Shown here piece after piece: positions 9,605 through 18,760 of a stretch of 64,000 nucleotides of DNA. The notes below the pieces were generated by a model that saw only the letters and a list, made by a program, of their open reading frames with translations, was not told the DNA's origin and searched no databases. The stretch's first letter is position 1. Each line of letters opens with the position of its first letter. The position numbers and the translations under genes are program-made. This DNA comes from Nocardia carnea NBRC 14403 (GTDB taxonomy: Bacteria > Actinomycetota > Actinomycetes > Mycobacteriales > Mycobacteriaceae): the NCBI RefSeq assembly GCF_000308515.1, contig NZ_BAFV01000015.1, positions 62,001-126,000 of the forward strand, given 5' to 3'.

Positions 9605-10153
9605 ATGACGGATCCGTCGTACAACTATGGACGGCAGGACCCTTACCGACAGGGTCACCAACAACAGCCGGGCTACCCGCAGCAGCCGGGGTACTCCGAG
9701 CCGCCGGGTTATGCGGAGCCGGCGGAGCCGAAAATCAATCTGGGCCGGTTGTGGGCGGGCGGGCTCGGTACCGCCGTGGTGGTGGCACTGGTCATCGTGG
9801 TCGCCATCATGCTGGTACGCGGCATCCTGAATATCGCGGTGCTGGCCCCGGAGGGGGCGGGTGCCTACGGTACGGTCTCCACCACCTCGTACGCGATAGC
9901 CGGCGCGGCTGCCGCGATCGCGGCCACGGGCCTGCTGAACCTGCTGCTGGCGCTGATGCCGAATCCGCTGCAGTTCTTCTACTGGATCACCGGCCTGGTC
10001 ACGGCACTGGCTGTCCTGTTGCCGTTCACCCTGGTGGCCGGGCTCGACGCGAAGATCGCCACCGCCGTGATCAACCTGATCGCCGGCCTGTGCATCATCA
10101 CGCTGCTGGGGTCGATCGGGGCGGGCGCGATCGACCGGCGCCAACAGTACTGA
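9605..10153 (+). CDS. DUF6069-like small integral membrane protein
   Basis: A 182-residue protein with a 42-residue hydrophilic N-terminus containing Pro-Gly-Tyr repeats (QQPGYPQQPGYSEPPGYAEP), followed by four membrane segments near residues 53-75, 90-110, 120-142 and 150-172. The four-helix layout resembles small actinobacterial membrane proteins of the DUF6069 type, whose function is unknown. The proline-tyrosine-rich cytoplasmic tail is of a kind often found ahead of actinobacterial membrane domains. It appears to be transcribed alone from the TAGTTT -10 element directly upstream. Confidence 0.65.
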   Translation: MTDPSYNYGRQDPYRQGHQQQPGYPQQPGYSEPPGYAEPAEPKINLGRLWAGGLGTAVVVALVIVVAIMLVRGILNIAVLAPEGAGAYGTVSTTSYAIAGAAAAIAATGLLNLLLALMPNPLQFFYWITGLVTALAVLLPFTLVAGLDAKIATAVINLIAGLCIITLLGSIGAGAIDRRQQY

Positions 10154-10530
10154 ACCGGAGCTACTCCGCCGTATCGGGCAGCGGCAGGCTACCCGCCGGC
10201 GGCGCCCTGTTTGCGCCGCCTTCGGCGCCCTGGGCGACGACGAGAACATCTACTCCGGTGTCGGCGGCCCGGCAGGCCCGTTCCGCGTCGTAGACCTGGG
10301 TCACCGCCACGACACCGTGCCGGCCGTACCCGGACCGGGGTTCGCTCTGTCGAGCAGCTGTTGCAGCTCGGTATGCGCCTACCCTGCCCGGTCTCCGACG
10401 AGGTCTCCGGCCCGGCCCAGGTTGCCGGTAAAACCCTGGCCGGGCCGGTGCTGTCCGCAACCCCGACCCGGGGCCGGTGCCGCCCGTAACCGAGTCGCAG
10501 AACTCGGTGGGGAGCCGGCTCCGGATCGTT
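10154..10530. other. Intergenic tract without an intact gene
   Basis: These 377 bases between two converging genes hold no intact reading frame with sensible composition. They contain short GC-rich inverted sequences (for example around GCGCCGCCTTCGGCGCC near 10210) and, on the minus strand, the remnant described separately. Confidence 0.5.
10161..10325 (-). pseudogene. Possible remnant of a nitronate monooxygenase-type TIM-barrel gene
   Basis: Read on the minus strand, about 35 residues (GRHGVVAVTQVYDAERACRA then ADTGVDVLVVAQGAEGGA) resemble the FMN-binding strand-helix-strand of the nitronate monooxygenase / 2-nitropropane dioxygenase family, where VxVQGxEAGG is typical. The frame has no start and the flanking residues are not family-like, so the piece looks like a decayed fragment. 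Upstream, in a second frame (complement of about 10379-10440), the peptide GQGFTGNLGRAGDLVGD could be another scrap of the same family. The resemblance is by eye only. Confidence 0.35.
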
Positions 10531-12792
10531 TCACACGCGGGCGAATGATTCCGTCTGTTCCGCCGGTTCCGGAGCGAGCGGTCCGGGTTCCGGAGGCGAG
10601 TTCTCGGTTCGGGACCGTGACCGGTGGCGAATGTAGAGCAGGTGCAGCGCACCGATACCGATGAGACCGAGTACGAAGCCGGCAATTCCCAGCTGCATAC
10701 CCGGCGGCCGCCACGTGATCTCGAGTTCGGCGTTTTCGGTGCCCGCCGGTATCTCCACCGTGACGAATATGTCGTCGAGGGCAACGTAGTCGTGCTCGCG
10801 ACCGTCGAGCGTGGCCCGGTAGCCCGGCCAGTCCAGGCGCGCGAAGGTGATCCGCCCGCCCTGTTCCGACGAGACCCGCACGGTACTGGTGTTGTCGGTT
10901 TCCGAGACCGAGACCGCGTCGACACCCTCGGTGTGCGCGATTCGGCCGTCCACCGTGGAGACCGGGCCGGTATCGCGTTCCAGGACCCAGATCCATTTAT
11001 CGTTCGGCGGGTAGTTCACCCAGTGCCAGCCGGGCGGGGGCGGGTTGTCGCGGGCGTCCGGATAGACCAGTCGCATCAGCGTGATCCGGTCGACCTTCAT
11101 CAGGTCGACCAGTGGTTCCCCGGTCACCGGTTCCGGGGCGAAGATCTTGTCGAAGGCCGCCGGGCAGGTGCTGCCCTCCCAGCGCATACAGGTGCGTTCC
11201 GAGAACGCGCGGTGCCCGATCGGGGTGTAGCCGTTGACGTAGTCGAGTCCGAGATCCGCGGCATAGAGGCCGACGACCAGCGAACTGTAGACGCCGGTGA
11301 GATCTTTGGCGTCGCCCGGGAAGATCGAACTGTTGCCGAGTTGCAGGGTTGTGCCGTCGAAGTCCGGGAACAGCGCCTGCGCCGCGGAGCGGCTTCCGGG
11401 CAGGTTCCACGCCATCGGGTGCGGATACGTGCTGTCCACCTGGTAGTACGCGATCGGGGCGATGGTGACCAGCAGCGCTGTGCACGCCGCGGCCCGGCCC
11501 CATTTCGTGAACACCAGTACGACCGCGATACCCAGCAGCACCACGACCGCGGCTGCCCCGATATGCGTCCAGATGCGGTCACTCGGCGCCGACGACACCG
11601 ACCGCACCAGCAGCATCAGCACCAGCACCCCGGCCACCCCGAACCGCGTGCGCCAATTCGTGAGGGTGCCGTGGCGGCTCAGCAGGACACAGCACAGCAC
11701 CAGCAGCGCCAGCGCGAGCATCGGTAGTACCCGCGCCGGCCACCGCAGTGGACCGAAGGCGGCCGGGCCCGCGGTCCACATCAATGCGATACCGGCGAAG
11801 ATCACCGCCCCGGCGGACTGCCGCAACGTTTGCGCGGCCGTCTTCCAATCGATGAAGGCCAGCGCCGGAATCAGGAACCAGGCGATATAGACGATCGGAA
11901 GCGGTTGGATCAGGCCGAACCACGAGTTGAACGACGGTAATGTGCTGGGCAGGCTCGCATTCAGCGATTCCGACCACGGCACGGTCATGAAACCGTCGTT
12001 GTTGATCATGTCGTCGGCGGTCCGCCAGGTCACTTCGGCCGAAAGTATTGCGGGCAGGTAGGTCATGAGACCTGCTGCGCCGGCGCATCCCGCCGCCATC
12101 AGCAGCCGTACCGACGGCCACGGCGTGCGCTGATACACCCACTCCCCGGCAGCGACGGCGACGATCACGAGCGCGGATTCGACACCGGGCCAGACATATC
12201 CGAGGGTGATCGCGAAGAACAGGAATACGAACACCGGAATCGGGCCGCTGCGGCCGCGTGCGTAGCGCACGCCGGAGGCCCACGCATGCGTCAGCCATGC
12301 CGTACCGGCGAGACCGAGCACCCAGCTCGCCTGGTCCAGGAACAGCAGCCATCCGGAAAAGCAGAACGCGACACCCGCAACCGCCGCCCAGGCGGGATAC
12401 GCCCGGTACGCCAGGCACACCCGGAATACACCGAGTGCGAGAACGATCGAATACGCGAGCTTGACCAGGGTGGCCAGCACGACGAGGTTGTCGAACGACG
12501 GCGCCAGCACCGCGACCAGCAGCTGCGGTGGGTTGAACACACTGGCCTGGCCCTCGATGAGGAAGTTCCCGGACATCCACTGCTCCGGTGCGATACCCGG
12601 GAATTCGCCCGCACGCAGGCGCCGCCCGACGTCCAGCCAGAGGGGAACGTACTGGGCCTCGGTGTCGTCGGTATAGAAGTGCCGGGAGTTGGCGAGCAGT
12701 ACCGCGGCATACCCGGCGAGCACCCCGAGAACGGTCGCGGCGGCCCAGCACAACGTCGTCTTTCGTTCAGCACGTACACCGAAGTCAGGCAC
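10531..12792 (-). CDS. Large polytopic membrane protein, GT-C/YfhO-like
   Basis: A 753-residue protein with a first membrane helix near residues 13-35, an external loop with the acidic motif FYTDDTEAQYVPLWLDVG, then about ten more helices up to about residue 460, a long extracytoplasmic domain (about 470-705), and a last helix (MQLGIAGFVLGLIGIGALHL) before a short charged tail. This layout, with an acidic pair in the first external loop, is that of GT-C fold glycosyltransferases that use polyprenyl-phosphate sugars, and of the YfhO family. A role in decorating a cell-wall polymer is inference. Start is GTG at the complement of 12790-12792; the ribosome site is weak. Confidence 0.7.
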   Translation of the reverse strand: MPDFGVRAERKTTLCWAAATVLGVLAGYAAVLLANSRHFYTDDTEAQYVPLWLDVGRRLRAGEFPGIAPEQWMSGNFLIEGQASVFNPPQLLVAVLAPSFDNLVVLATLVKLAYSIVLALGVFRVCLAYRAYPAWAAVAGVAFCFSGWLLFLDQASWVLGLAGTAWLTHAWASGVRYARGRSGPIPVFVFLFFAITLGYVWPGVESALVIVAVAAGEWVYQRTPWPSVRLLMAAGCAGAAGLMTYLPAILSAEVTWRTADDMINNDGFMTVPWSESLNASLPSTLPSFNSWFGLIQPLPIVYIAWFLIPALAFIDWKTAAQTLRQSAGAVIFAGIALMWTAGPAAFGPLRWPARVLPMLALALLVLCCVLLSRHGTLTNWRTRFGVAGVLVLMLLVRSVSSAPSDRIWTHIGAAAVVVLLGIAVVLVFTKWGRAAACTALLVTIAPIAYYQVDSTYPHPMAWNLPGSRSAAQALFPDFDGTTLQLGNSSIFPGDAKDLTGVYSSLVVGLYAADLGLDYVNGYTPIGHRAFSERTCMRWEGSTCPAAFDKIFAPEPVTGEPLVDLMKVDRITLMRLVYPDARDNPPPPGWHWVNYPPNDKWIWVLERDTGPVSTVDGRIAHTEGVDAVSVSETDNTSTVRVSSEQGGRITFARLDWPGYRATLDGREHDYVALDDIFVTVEIPAGTENAELEITWRPPGMQLGIAGFVLGLIGIGALHLLYIRHRSRSRTENSPPEPGPLAPEPAEQTESFARV

Positions 12793-12912
12793 GGTTCAGT
12801 GACATTACAGTCCGCGCACCCAACGACTGTGGTGTGGGTCTCAAATGCCGGCGGATGGCTATCGAAGTGCCGGAGCGCGGGCGCTGCCGGCGCCGGCGAT
12901 ATCGAGGTGGGA

Positions 12913-13938
12913 CTATTCGGCCGGTCGCACCCGGACCAGCTGTTTGCCGAGGTTCGCCCCGTCGAACAACCGCTGCAGCGCGACCGGGGCGTTCTCCAGG
13001 CCGTCGACGATATCTTCGGCCCAGTGCAGTTCGCCGGCGGAAACCCACCCGGCCAGCCGGGCCAAAGCCGCCGGGAAGGATTCGGGATGGTCGAAGAAGA
13101 GGAAGCCCTCCATCCGGGCCCGGCGGAATGCCAGCTGCATGTAGTTGGCCGGACCCGTTCCGTAACCGCCGGCGGTATAGCCGGAGGAGATGGAGCCGCA
13201 CAGGGCGATCCGGGCATGTACGGCCAGATTGTCGAGCGCCTGTTCCAGCAGGACGCCGCCGATATTGTCGAAGACCGCGGTGAGGCCTTCCGGCGCGAAT
13301 TCGCGTAACCCGGCCGGGATATCGTCGGTGCGGTAGTTCAGGCAGGCGTCGAACCGGGCGGTATCGCGTACCCAGCCGGTCTTCCGGGCCGACCCGGCGG
13401 TACCGATCACTCTCGCGCCGGCCAGCCGGGCGATCTGCCCGGCGAACGAGCCGACACTGCCGGCTGCACCGGTGACCAGGACGGAATCGCCCGCCGCGAC
13501 CCGCAGCACCTCGTTCACCCCGATGTAGGCGGTCAGCCCGCTGACCCCGAAAACCGTCAGCATATGGCGGGGTTCGATCCCCGGCGGTACGGGATTCACA
13601 CCGAACAGGCCGCTGGTGCGGGCGAGGGTGTACTCCTGCCAGCCGAGTTCGCCGTAGACCCACTGCCCCTCCGGTAGGTCGGGGTTGCGGGATTCGACGA
13701 CGCGGCCCACCCCGCTGCCACGCATCACGGCACCGATATCCACCGGCCGGGTATAGGTCGGTCCGGGATTGAGCCAGGTGCGCTGGGTGGCGTCGATACC
13801 GAGCCAGAACACCTCGATCAGCGCCTCACCGTCGGCCGGCTCCGGCCGGGGGACGGTCCGCGTGGCGAAGGTGGTGGCGGTGATTCCGGCGACGGGCCGG
13901 TCCCGGAGGATTATCCGGCGGCAGGTTCGGGCAGGCAC
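12913..13938 (-). CDS. NADP-dependent medium-chain reductase, CurA / leukotriene B4 12-hydroxydehydrogenase type
   Basis: A 341-residue zinc-independent member of the medium-chain dehydrogenase family. The N-terminal half is a GroES-like fold without zinc-binding cysteines, and the Rossmann half has the motif VLVTGAAGSVGSFAGQIARL. Other family-like stretches are MLTVFGVSGLTAYIG and TAVFDNIGGVLLEQAL. Relatives reduce the double bond of alpha,beta-unsaturated ketones such as curcumin or prostaglandin derivatives with NADPH. Start is GTG at the complement of 13936-13938. It lies on the same strand as the large membrane protein, separated by 120 bases, with no obvious functional link. Confidence 0.9.
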   Translation of the reverse strand: MPARTCRRIILRDRPVAGITATTFATRTVPRPEPADGEALIEVFWLGIDATQRTWLNPGPTYTRPVDIGAVMRGSGVGRVVESRNPDLPEGQWVYGELGWQEYTLARTSGLFGVNPVPPGIEPRHMLTVFGVSGLTAYIGVNEVLRVAAGDSVLVTGAAGSVGSFAGQIARLAGARVIGTAGSARKTGWVRDTARFDACLNYRTDDIPAGLREFAPEGLTAVFDNIGGVLLEQALDNLAVHARIALCGSISSGYTAGGYGTGPANYMQLAFRRARMEGFLFFDHPESFPAALARLAGWVSAGELHWAEDIVDGLENAPVALQRLFDGANLGKQLVRVRPAE

Positions 13939-14110
13939 CGGCCAGTCTTACCAGGAGTGGGAGAGCTCGCCGAACGATTATTTCCGAATGTGCTGTGACC
14001 TGCGGTTATATCGTTCCGGAGGGGTTGTGTTCACGGTGATCGCAACCGGTGTCACGGCGGCTCGGGCGCCGTAACCTCGAACTCCGGTCCAGGTTCGGGA
14101 GCACACCGTC

Positions 14111-15133
14111 ATGATCAAGTTACTTGTTTTCACCCTTGTGGGTATCGGCGCGCAGATCGTCGACGGCACGCTCGGGATGGCCTTCGGCGTCACCGCGACG
14201 ACACTGCTCGTGCTCAGCGGTACGGGTGCCGCGCACGCGAGCGCCGCGGTGCATTTCGCGGAGGTCGCGACCACGCTGGCGTCGGGTATCTCGCACTGGC
14301 GGTTCGGCAATGTCGACTGGAAGATGGTGCTGCGACTGGGCGTCCCCGGCGGTGTCGGCGCCTTCCTCGGCGCGACCGTGCTCTCCCGGATCTCCACCGA
14401 GGCCGCCGAACCGGTGACCGCGGGAATCCTGCTGGCGATCGGCGTCTTCCTGGTCGTCCGGTTCTCGTCCCGGCCGCCGCTGGAGATCGCCGCTTCGGAG
14501 AAGGCCGCGCATTCCGCGAAATTCCTGACCCCGCTCGGCTTGTTCGGCGGTTTCATCGATGCCAGCGGCGGTGGCGGCTGGGGGCCGGTCACCACCAGTA
14601 CGCTGCTGACCACCGGTCGGGCCGCGCCCCGCCGGGTGATCGGTACGGTGAGCGCCTCGGAGTTCATCGTCTCGGCGTCGGCCAGTGTGGGATTCCTGCT
14701 CGGTCTGGGCTCGGAATTCTTCGACAATCTGCTGATCATCGCCGGCCTGGCGCTCGGTGGTGTGCTGGCCGCGCCGCTCGCGGCCTGGCTGGTGAGCCGG
14801 GTGGCGCCGGCGGTGCTGGGTACCGGCGTCGGCGGTGTCCTGGTGCTGACGAACGTGCGCACCCTGTTCAAGACTTTCGAGATCGAGGGCGCGCCGCGCA
14901 CGATCGCCTACGTGGTGATCGCGGCGGTGGCAATCGCGCTCACCGGTTACGCGTGGCAGAAGTCCCGGGCGGCGCGAGCCGCGGAGACGACCGCGGAACC
15001 GGCGGCCGGCGAAACAGGCAGGGTGAGCGGCGACGCGGACCCCGCGAGTGATGGTGCCGAGCCGGTGCAGACCGCATCTCGGTCGCACGGAAACGAAGGC
15101 AGTCCCGACTCGGCGGAGATACCGGTGAGGTAG
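14111..15133 (+). CDS. TauE/SafE family sulfite or organosulfonate exporter-like membrane protein
   Basis: A 340-residue protein with about eight membrane segments arranged as two repeated halves, each beginning with a GxxxD/G-rich motif: VGIGAQIVDGTLGMAFGVTA at the N-terminus and LGLFGGFIDASGGGGWGPVT in the middle, both typical of TauE/SafE. Family members move sulfite, sulfoacetate or related anions. The C-terminal 60 residues are hydrophilic and acidic, an extension beyond the usual fold. The start is ATG 14111, preceded by GGGAG, and TAACCT at 14072-14077 may be its -10. No sulfur metabolism gene is adjacent, so the substrate is open. Confidence 0.87.
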   Translation: MIKLLVFTLVGIGAQIVDGTLGMAFGVTATTLLVLSGTGAAHASAAVHFAEVATTLASGISHWRFGNVDWKMVLRLGVPGGVGAFLGATVLSRISTEAAEPVTAGILLAIGVFLVVRFSSRPPLEIAASEKAAHSAKFLTPLGLFGGFIDASGGGGWGPVTTSTLLTTGRAAPRRVIGTVSASEFIVSASASVGFLLGLGSEFFDNLLIIAGLALGGVLAAPLAAWLVSRVAPAVLGTGVGGVLVLTNVRTLFKTFEIEGAPRTIAYVVIAAVAIALTGYAWQKSRAARAAETTAEPAAGETGRVSGDADPASDGAEPVQTASRSHGNEGSPDSAEIPVR

Positions 15134-15316
15134 GACTTCGCGAGACACCACCTGTTGGGTACGGGGTCCGTGTCCGGAGGCAGATGATCCGGAAGCGGGC
15201 GCCGAACTCTGCGTGGTTTCGCCAGTGATGCCGGTCGATCCACGGATTCGGCGCGTCCGGTTCCTCGGCACCGGAGCAGGGCCCGGCCAGGGGACCACTC
15301 CTGGCCCGGCACCGAT

Positions 15317-16864
15317 TCATCGATTCGTGAGTACCTGTTCGTCCGTGACCGTGTCGGTGGTCTTGCGGATCCGGCCGGGCGCCCACGCACCCAGCACGAA
15401 CGCCATCACCACGGTCAGTACACCGAGGGCCAGCGAGGCCTGCTGGGCTCCGTGTACGAAAGCCTCCTTGGCGAAATCCGCGAGCGGTGCCGCGACCGGC
15501 CCGGCCTGCTCGGTGACCTGCAGGGCCGCGGCGAGTGAATCACCGACCGGTTCGCGTGCCTGCTCGGGCAGGCTGGGCAGGGCCGGCTCGATCCGGTCGG
15601 AGTAGCCGACCGCCAGGATGCTGCCGGAAACCGCGATCCCGATGGCCGCACCGACCTCCCGGAAGGCATCGTTGACCGCCGAGGCGACCCCGTGCTTCTC
15701 CGGCGGCGTGCCGTTGATGATGGCGGCGGTCGCGGGCGCGGTGCACAGGCCGAGTCCGGTGCTCAGGATCAGCAGCGGCCACAGGACGTCGATATAGGTG
15801 CTGTCCACAGTGGTGCGGGAGACCAGGATGAGTGCGATGCCGACGCACAGCAGTCCGATGAGTGTCGGCAGTCGCAGGCCGAAACGTTCGGCCAGCCGGG
15901 GCGCGAAGATCGAGATACCGATGAGCGGCGCGATCATCGGCGCCATCGCCACCGCCGACATGAGCGGCGAATAACCGAAGATCAACTGCATGTACTGGAC
16001 GAACAGCAGGAAGTAACCGAACGCCACCAGGAACTGCACCCCGACGCTCACCGCCCCGCTGCCGAAACCGCGGTCGGCGAACAACCGGACATCCAGCAGC
16101 GGATGCGAAACCCGCAGTTCCACCGTCGCGAATCCCACCGCGGCAATGATTCCGGCGCCGAACAAACCGAGAACCAGGGGGTCTGCCCAGCCGCGCACAG
16201 GTGCCTCGATCGCCCCGACCACAACGGCTCCGACGGCAACGGACGAGGTGATACCACCCCAGAAGTCCAGCGGCGGACGTAGTTCGTCGACCGATTCGGG
16301 CACGGTGCAACCGGCGATCGCGAGGACGGCGCCGGCGATGGTCATCGCGAGGAAGATCGCCTGCCACGACCACATCTGGAGCAGTAGGCCGGAGCCGAGA
16401 ATGCCGATAACGGCGCCGCCACTGACCACACCGGCCCACAGCCCCACCGCGACCCCGCGCTTCTCGGCGGGAAAACCACCGGTCAGCAGCGACAGCGTGG
16501 ACGGCATGACCAGTGCGGCGCCGATCCCGGCGACCGCTCGGGACGCGATGATCCAGTTCGGTGCGTCCAGGAACAGCGGTATCGCGGAGGCGGCCGCGAA
16601 GATGACCAGCCCGAGCACCATCATGATCCGGCGGCCGTACCGGTCACCGAGTGCGCCGGAGAACAGGACGAGACAGGCCAGCGCGAGGGTGTATCCGTCG
16701 ACCACCCAGGTGAGCTGCTGCTGGCTCGCGCCGGTATCGGCGGCGATTTCCGGCAGTGCCGTATACAGCGCGGCCATCGCGGCGATCACCAGCGCGACGG
16801 CCATGGAGGACAGCGCCAGCAGCCAGACGTGTGCCCGGGACAGGCGCGTATTCGCGGACGTCAT
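15317..16864 (-). CDS. MFS drug:H+ antiporter, DHA2 (14-TM, EmrB/QacA) family
   Basis: A 515-residue exporter with 14 predicted helices. It carries the antiporter signatures: LPEIAADTGASQQQLTWVVD at helices 1-2, the loop 2-3 motif GALGDRYGRR, and the motif-C glycine region GVVSGGAVIGILGSGLLLQM in helix 5. Relatives expel dyes, quaternary ammonium compounds or antibiotics. Two starts are six bases apart; I chose the inner ATG (complement of 16862-16864), which has GAGAGG five bases upstream. A palindrome just upstream looks like a TetR-type operator, so expression is probably inducible. Confidence 0.92.
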   Translation of the reverse strand: MTSANTRLSRAHVWLLALSSMAVALVIAAMAALYTALPEIAADTGASQQQLTWVVDGYTLALACLVLFSGALGDRYGRRIMMVLGLVIFAAASAIPLFLDAPNWIIASRAVAGIGAALVMPSTLSLLTGGFPAEKRGVAVGLWAGVVSGGAVIGILGSGLLLQMWSWQAIFLAMTIAGAVLAIAGCTVPESVDELRPPLDFWGGITSSVAVGAVVVGAIEAPVRGWADPLVLGLFGAGIIAAVGFATVELRVSHPLLDVRLFADRGFGSGAVSVGVQFLVAFGYFLLFVQYMQLIFGYSPLMSAVAMAPMIAPLIGISIFAPRLAERFGLRLPTLIGLLCVGIALILVSRTTVDSTYIDVLWPLLILSTGLGLCTAPATAAIINGTPPEKHGVASAVNDAFREVGAAIGIAVSGSILAVGYSDRIEPALPSLPEQAREPVGDSLAAALQVTEQAGPVAAPLADFAKEAFVHGAQQASLALGVLTVVMAFVLGAWAPGRIRKTTDTVTDEQVLTNR

Positions 16865-16883
16865 GGTCACCTCTCGACAGGCG

Positions 16884-16905
16884 GAAACAAGCGTTTGCTT
16901 CTTTC
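16884..16905 (-). promoter_or_regulatory. Imperfect palindromic operator upstream of the DHA2 exporter
   Basis: Arms GAAACAAGC and GCTTCTTTC flank a GTTT centre; eight of nine arm positions are complementary. The 22-bp site starts 20 bases upstream of the exporter ATG. Size, symmetry and place fit the operator of a TetR-family repressor, but no regulator gene is adjacent. Confidence 0.55.
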
Positions 16906-17071
16906 ATGATCAGAGCACAGTTATCGGTAACCACCTTCGGTGATCTCCGTCACGATACTGTTCGGGCTGGTCACCGTGCCGTCCGCGGTTCCTGGGGCGA
17001 AAGGCGTGAGCCGCGTCCGGCGGCGCCCGCGACGGCACGAATTCGGCCACTCTCGGCGCGGCCCGCGTGGC

Positions 17072-17077
17072 TACCCT
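17072..17077 (+). promoter_or_regulatory. -10 element of a probable leaderless transcript
   Basis: TACCCT (TANNNT) ends seven bases before GTG 17085. This favours GTG 17085 over the in-frame GTG 17067, which would lie upstream of the -10 itself. Confidence 0.5.
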
Positions 17078-17084
17078 GGGGCGG

Positions 17085-18341
17085 GTGAAGGCAGATTCCG
17101 CGCTCCTGGTTCCGGTCGCCGCTCAGTTGGACGACATCACCTGTATCGGCGCGGAAGCCGACCCTGCCGAAGTGGGCCTGGCGGCGACGGAGATCGCCGC
17201 GATCTGGGCGTCGGTACGCGACTGGTACCGGCTCGGTGGCACCCCGGCGATTCAGGTATGCCTGCGCCGCAACGGGAAGATCGTGCTGAACCGGGCGATC
17301 GGCCACGGCTGGGGTAATGCGCCGGGCGACGGGCCGGACGCGGAACGTATCCCGGTCACCACCGAATCGCCGTTCTGCGGTTTCTCCACCGCGAAGGGGG
17401 TTTCCGCGGCGGTGATGTTCCTGCTCATCGAACAGGGGGCGTTCGGCTACGACGACCGGGTCAGCGACTACATCCCCGAATTCGCAGCGAACGATAAGGC
17501 CGCGATCACCATCGGTCAGGTGCTCGCCCATTCCGCCGGGGTGCCGTTCGTGACTCCGCCCTTCCGCGGTCACGAAATGACCTTCGACGAAGACCTCGCC
17601 CTTCGCGGGCTGGCCGCGCTGAAACCCAGTTATCCACCGGGCCGCTTCCGCGTCTACCACGCCCTCACCAGCGGTTTGATCCAGCGGTTGCTGGTGCAGC
17701 GGGCCACCGGTAAACGGATCCGGGACCATCTGGCCGAACGGATACTGGACCCGCTGGGATTCCGCTGGACTAATCTCGGCGTGCGGCCCGAAGACGTGGA
17801 CGCCGTGGTGCCGAGCGTGAAGACCGGACCGCCGCCGTCGCGGCTCGCCGCGTTCGTCGCGGGTAAGGCGCTCGGCGGCGGATTCGCGAAGGACGCGGTG
17901 AACCGGGAATCCAATCGGGCGTTCCTCACCGCGGAACTACCGTCGGGAAATCTCGTGACCACCGCCGCCGAACTCGCGCGTTTCTACGAGATCCTGGCGC
18001 GGGGCGGTGAACTCGACGGAATCCGGGTCATGAGCGCGGATACCGTGCGCGAGATGGTGCGGCCCGCGCCACGGGTGCCCGGTGTGGCCGGGCGGGTGAG
18101 CCGCGGTGGATACGAATTGGGCGGGCGCCGTGCGAAATTCGGCCGCGATACCACCGCGCATTTCGGGCGCAGCGGGTTCACCACCCAGTACGGCTGGGCC
18201 GACCCGGAACGCGGGCTCTCCGGTGGGATCCTGACCAGCGGTAAATCGTCGGTCGACGGGGACCGGCCGTGGAAGCTCGTCGAACAGATATCCGCCGCGT
18301 GCCCGCCGTTACCGCCGGCTCAGCGAACCTTCGACCTCTGA
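17085..18341 (+). CDS. Serine hydrolase of the beta-lactamase / penicillin-binding protein fold (LipE/EstB type)
   Basis: A 418-residue cytoplasmic enzyme (no signal peptide) of the class C beta-lactamase-like family. The catalytic SxxK motif is seen as CGFSTAKGVSAAVMFLLI, and a Tyr consistent with the second motif in RVYHALTSGLIQRLLVQ. A glycine-rich stretch near the C-terminus, FGRSGFTTQYGWADPERGLS, occupies the place of the third motif. Actinobacterial relatives are mostly carboxylesterases or lipases rather than beta-lactamases. It is divergent from the DHA2 exporter; the start is set by the TACCCT -10 element just upstream. Confidence 0.85.
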   Translation: MKADSALLVPVAAQLDDITCIGAEADPAEVGLAATEIAAIWASVRDWYRLGGTPAIQVCLRRNGKIVLNRAIGHGWGNAPGDGPDAERIPVTTESPFCGFSTAKGVSAAVMFLLIEQGAFGYDDRVSDYIPEFAANDKAAITIGQVLAHSAGVPFVTPPFRGHEMTFDEDLALRGLAALKPSYPPGRFRVYHALTSGLIQRLLVQRATGKRIRDHLAERILDPLGFRWTNLGVRPEDVDAVVPSVKTGPPPSRLAAFVAGKALGGGFAKDAVNRESNRAFLTAELPSGNLVTTAAELARFYEILARGGELDGIRVMSADTVREMVRPAPRVPGVAGRVSRGGYELGGRRAKFGRDTTAHFGRSGFTTQYGWADPERGLSGGILTSGKSSVDGDRPWKLVEQISAACPPLPPAQRTFDL

Positions 18342-18760
18342 CACCCCGTTGCCGTACGGGAACTTCCGGTGGGCGCAGGCCGCGGGCTCCGCGCCCGGTC
18401 CGCCCGGCAATCGTGCGTCGGCGATCAGCTCGGTGCGGACCGGTAGGTCCCGGTGGTCGGCGAGGCCCAGTAGCAGGGCGCGCGCAACGGCCTCCCGGTA
18501 GTCGCGCCGGTTCGCCACCGTGGCCGGCCGGTGGGCTGCTCCGGCCGCGGTCGGCAGGCGGTCCCGGCTCGGTTCGAGTGTTCGGCGGCGGTCATCAGCA
18601 TCCTGTATCGGTCGCCGTACCGACGCCGGATCGGTCCGCCACCCGCCGCGGGGTCGTTTTCGCCTACGCCGCGGGTGGCGATCAACTCCAGAACCGCGTC
18701 GAGCGCGGCTTCTTTGTCACTGCGCGGGGACAGGTCCGTGCCGGTGCAGCGGCACCTGGT
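18342..18760. other. Converging intergenic tract with degraded coding signal
   Basis: No intact gene is seen in these 419 bases. On the minus strand two frames carry protein-like stretches that would need a frameshift to join: SDKEAALDAVLELIATRG (about 18668-18721) and YREAVARALLLGLADHRDLP (about 18438-18497). They may be remnants of one small gene. I cannot name the family, and chance coding bias in GC-rich sequence is an alternative. Confidence 0.3.
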
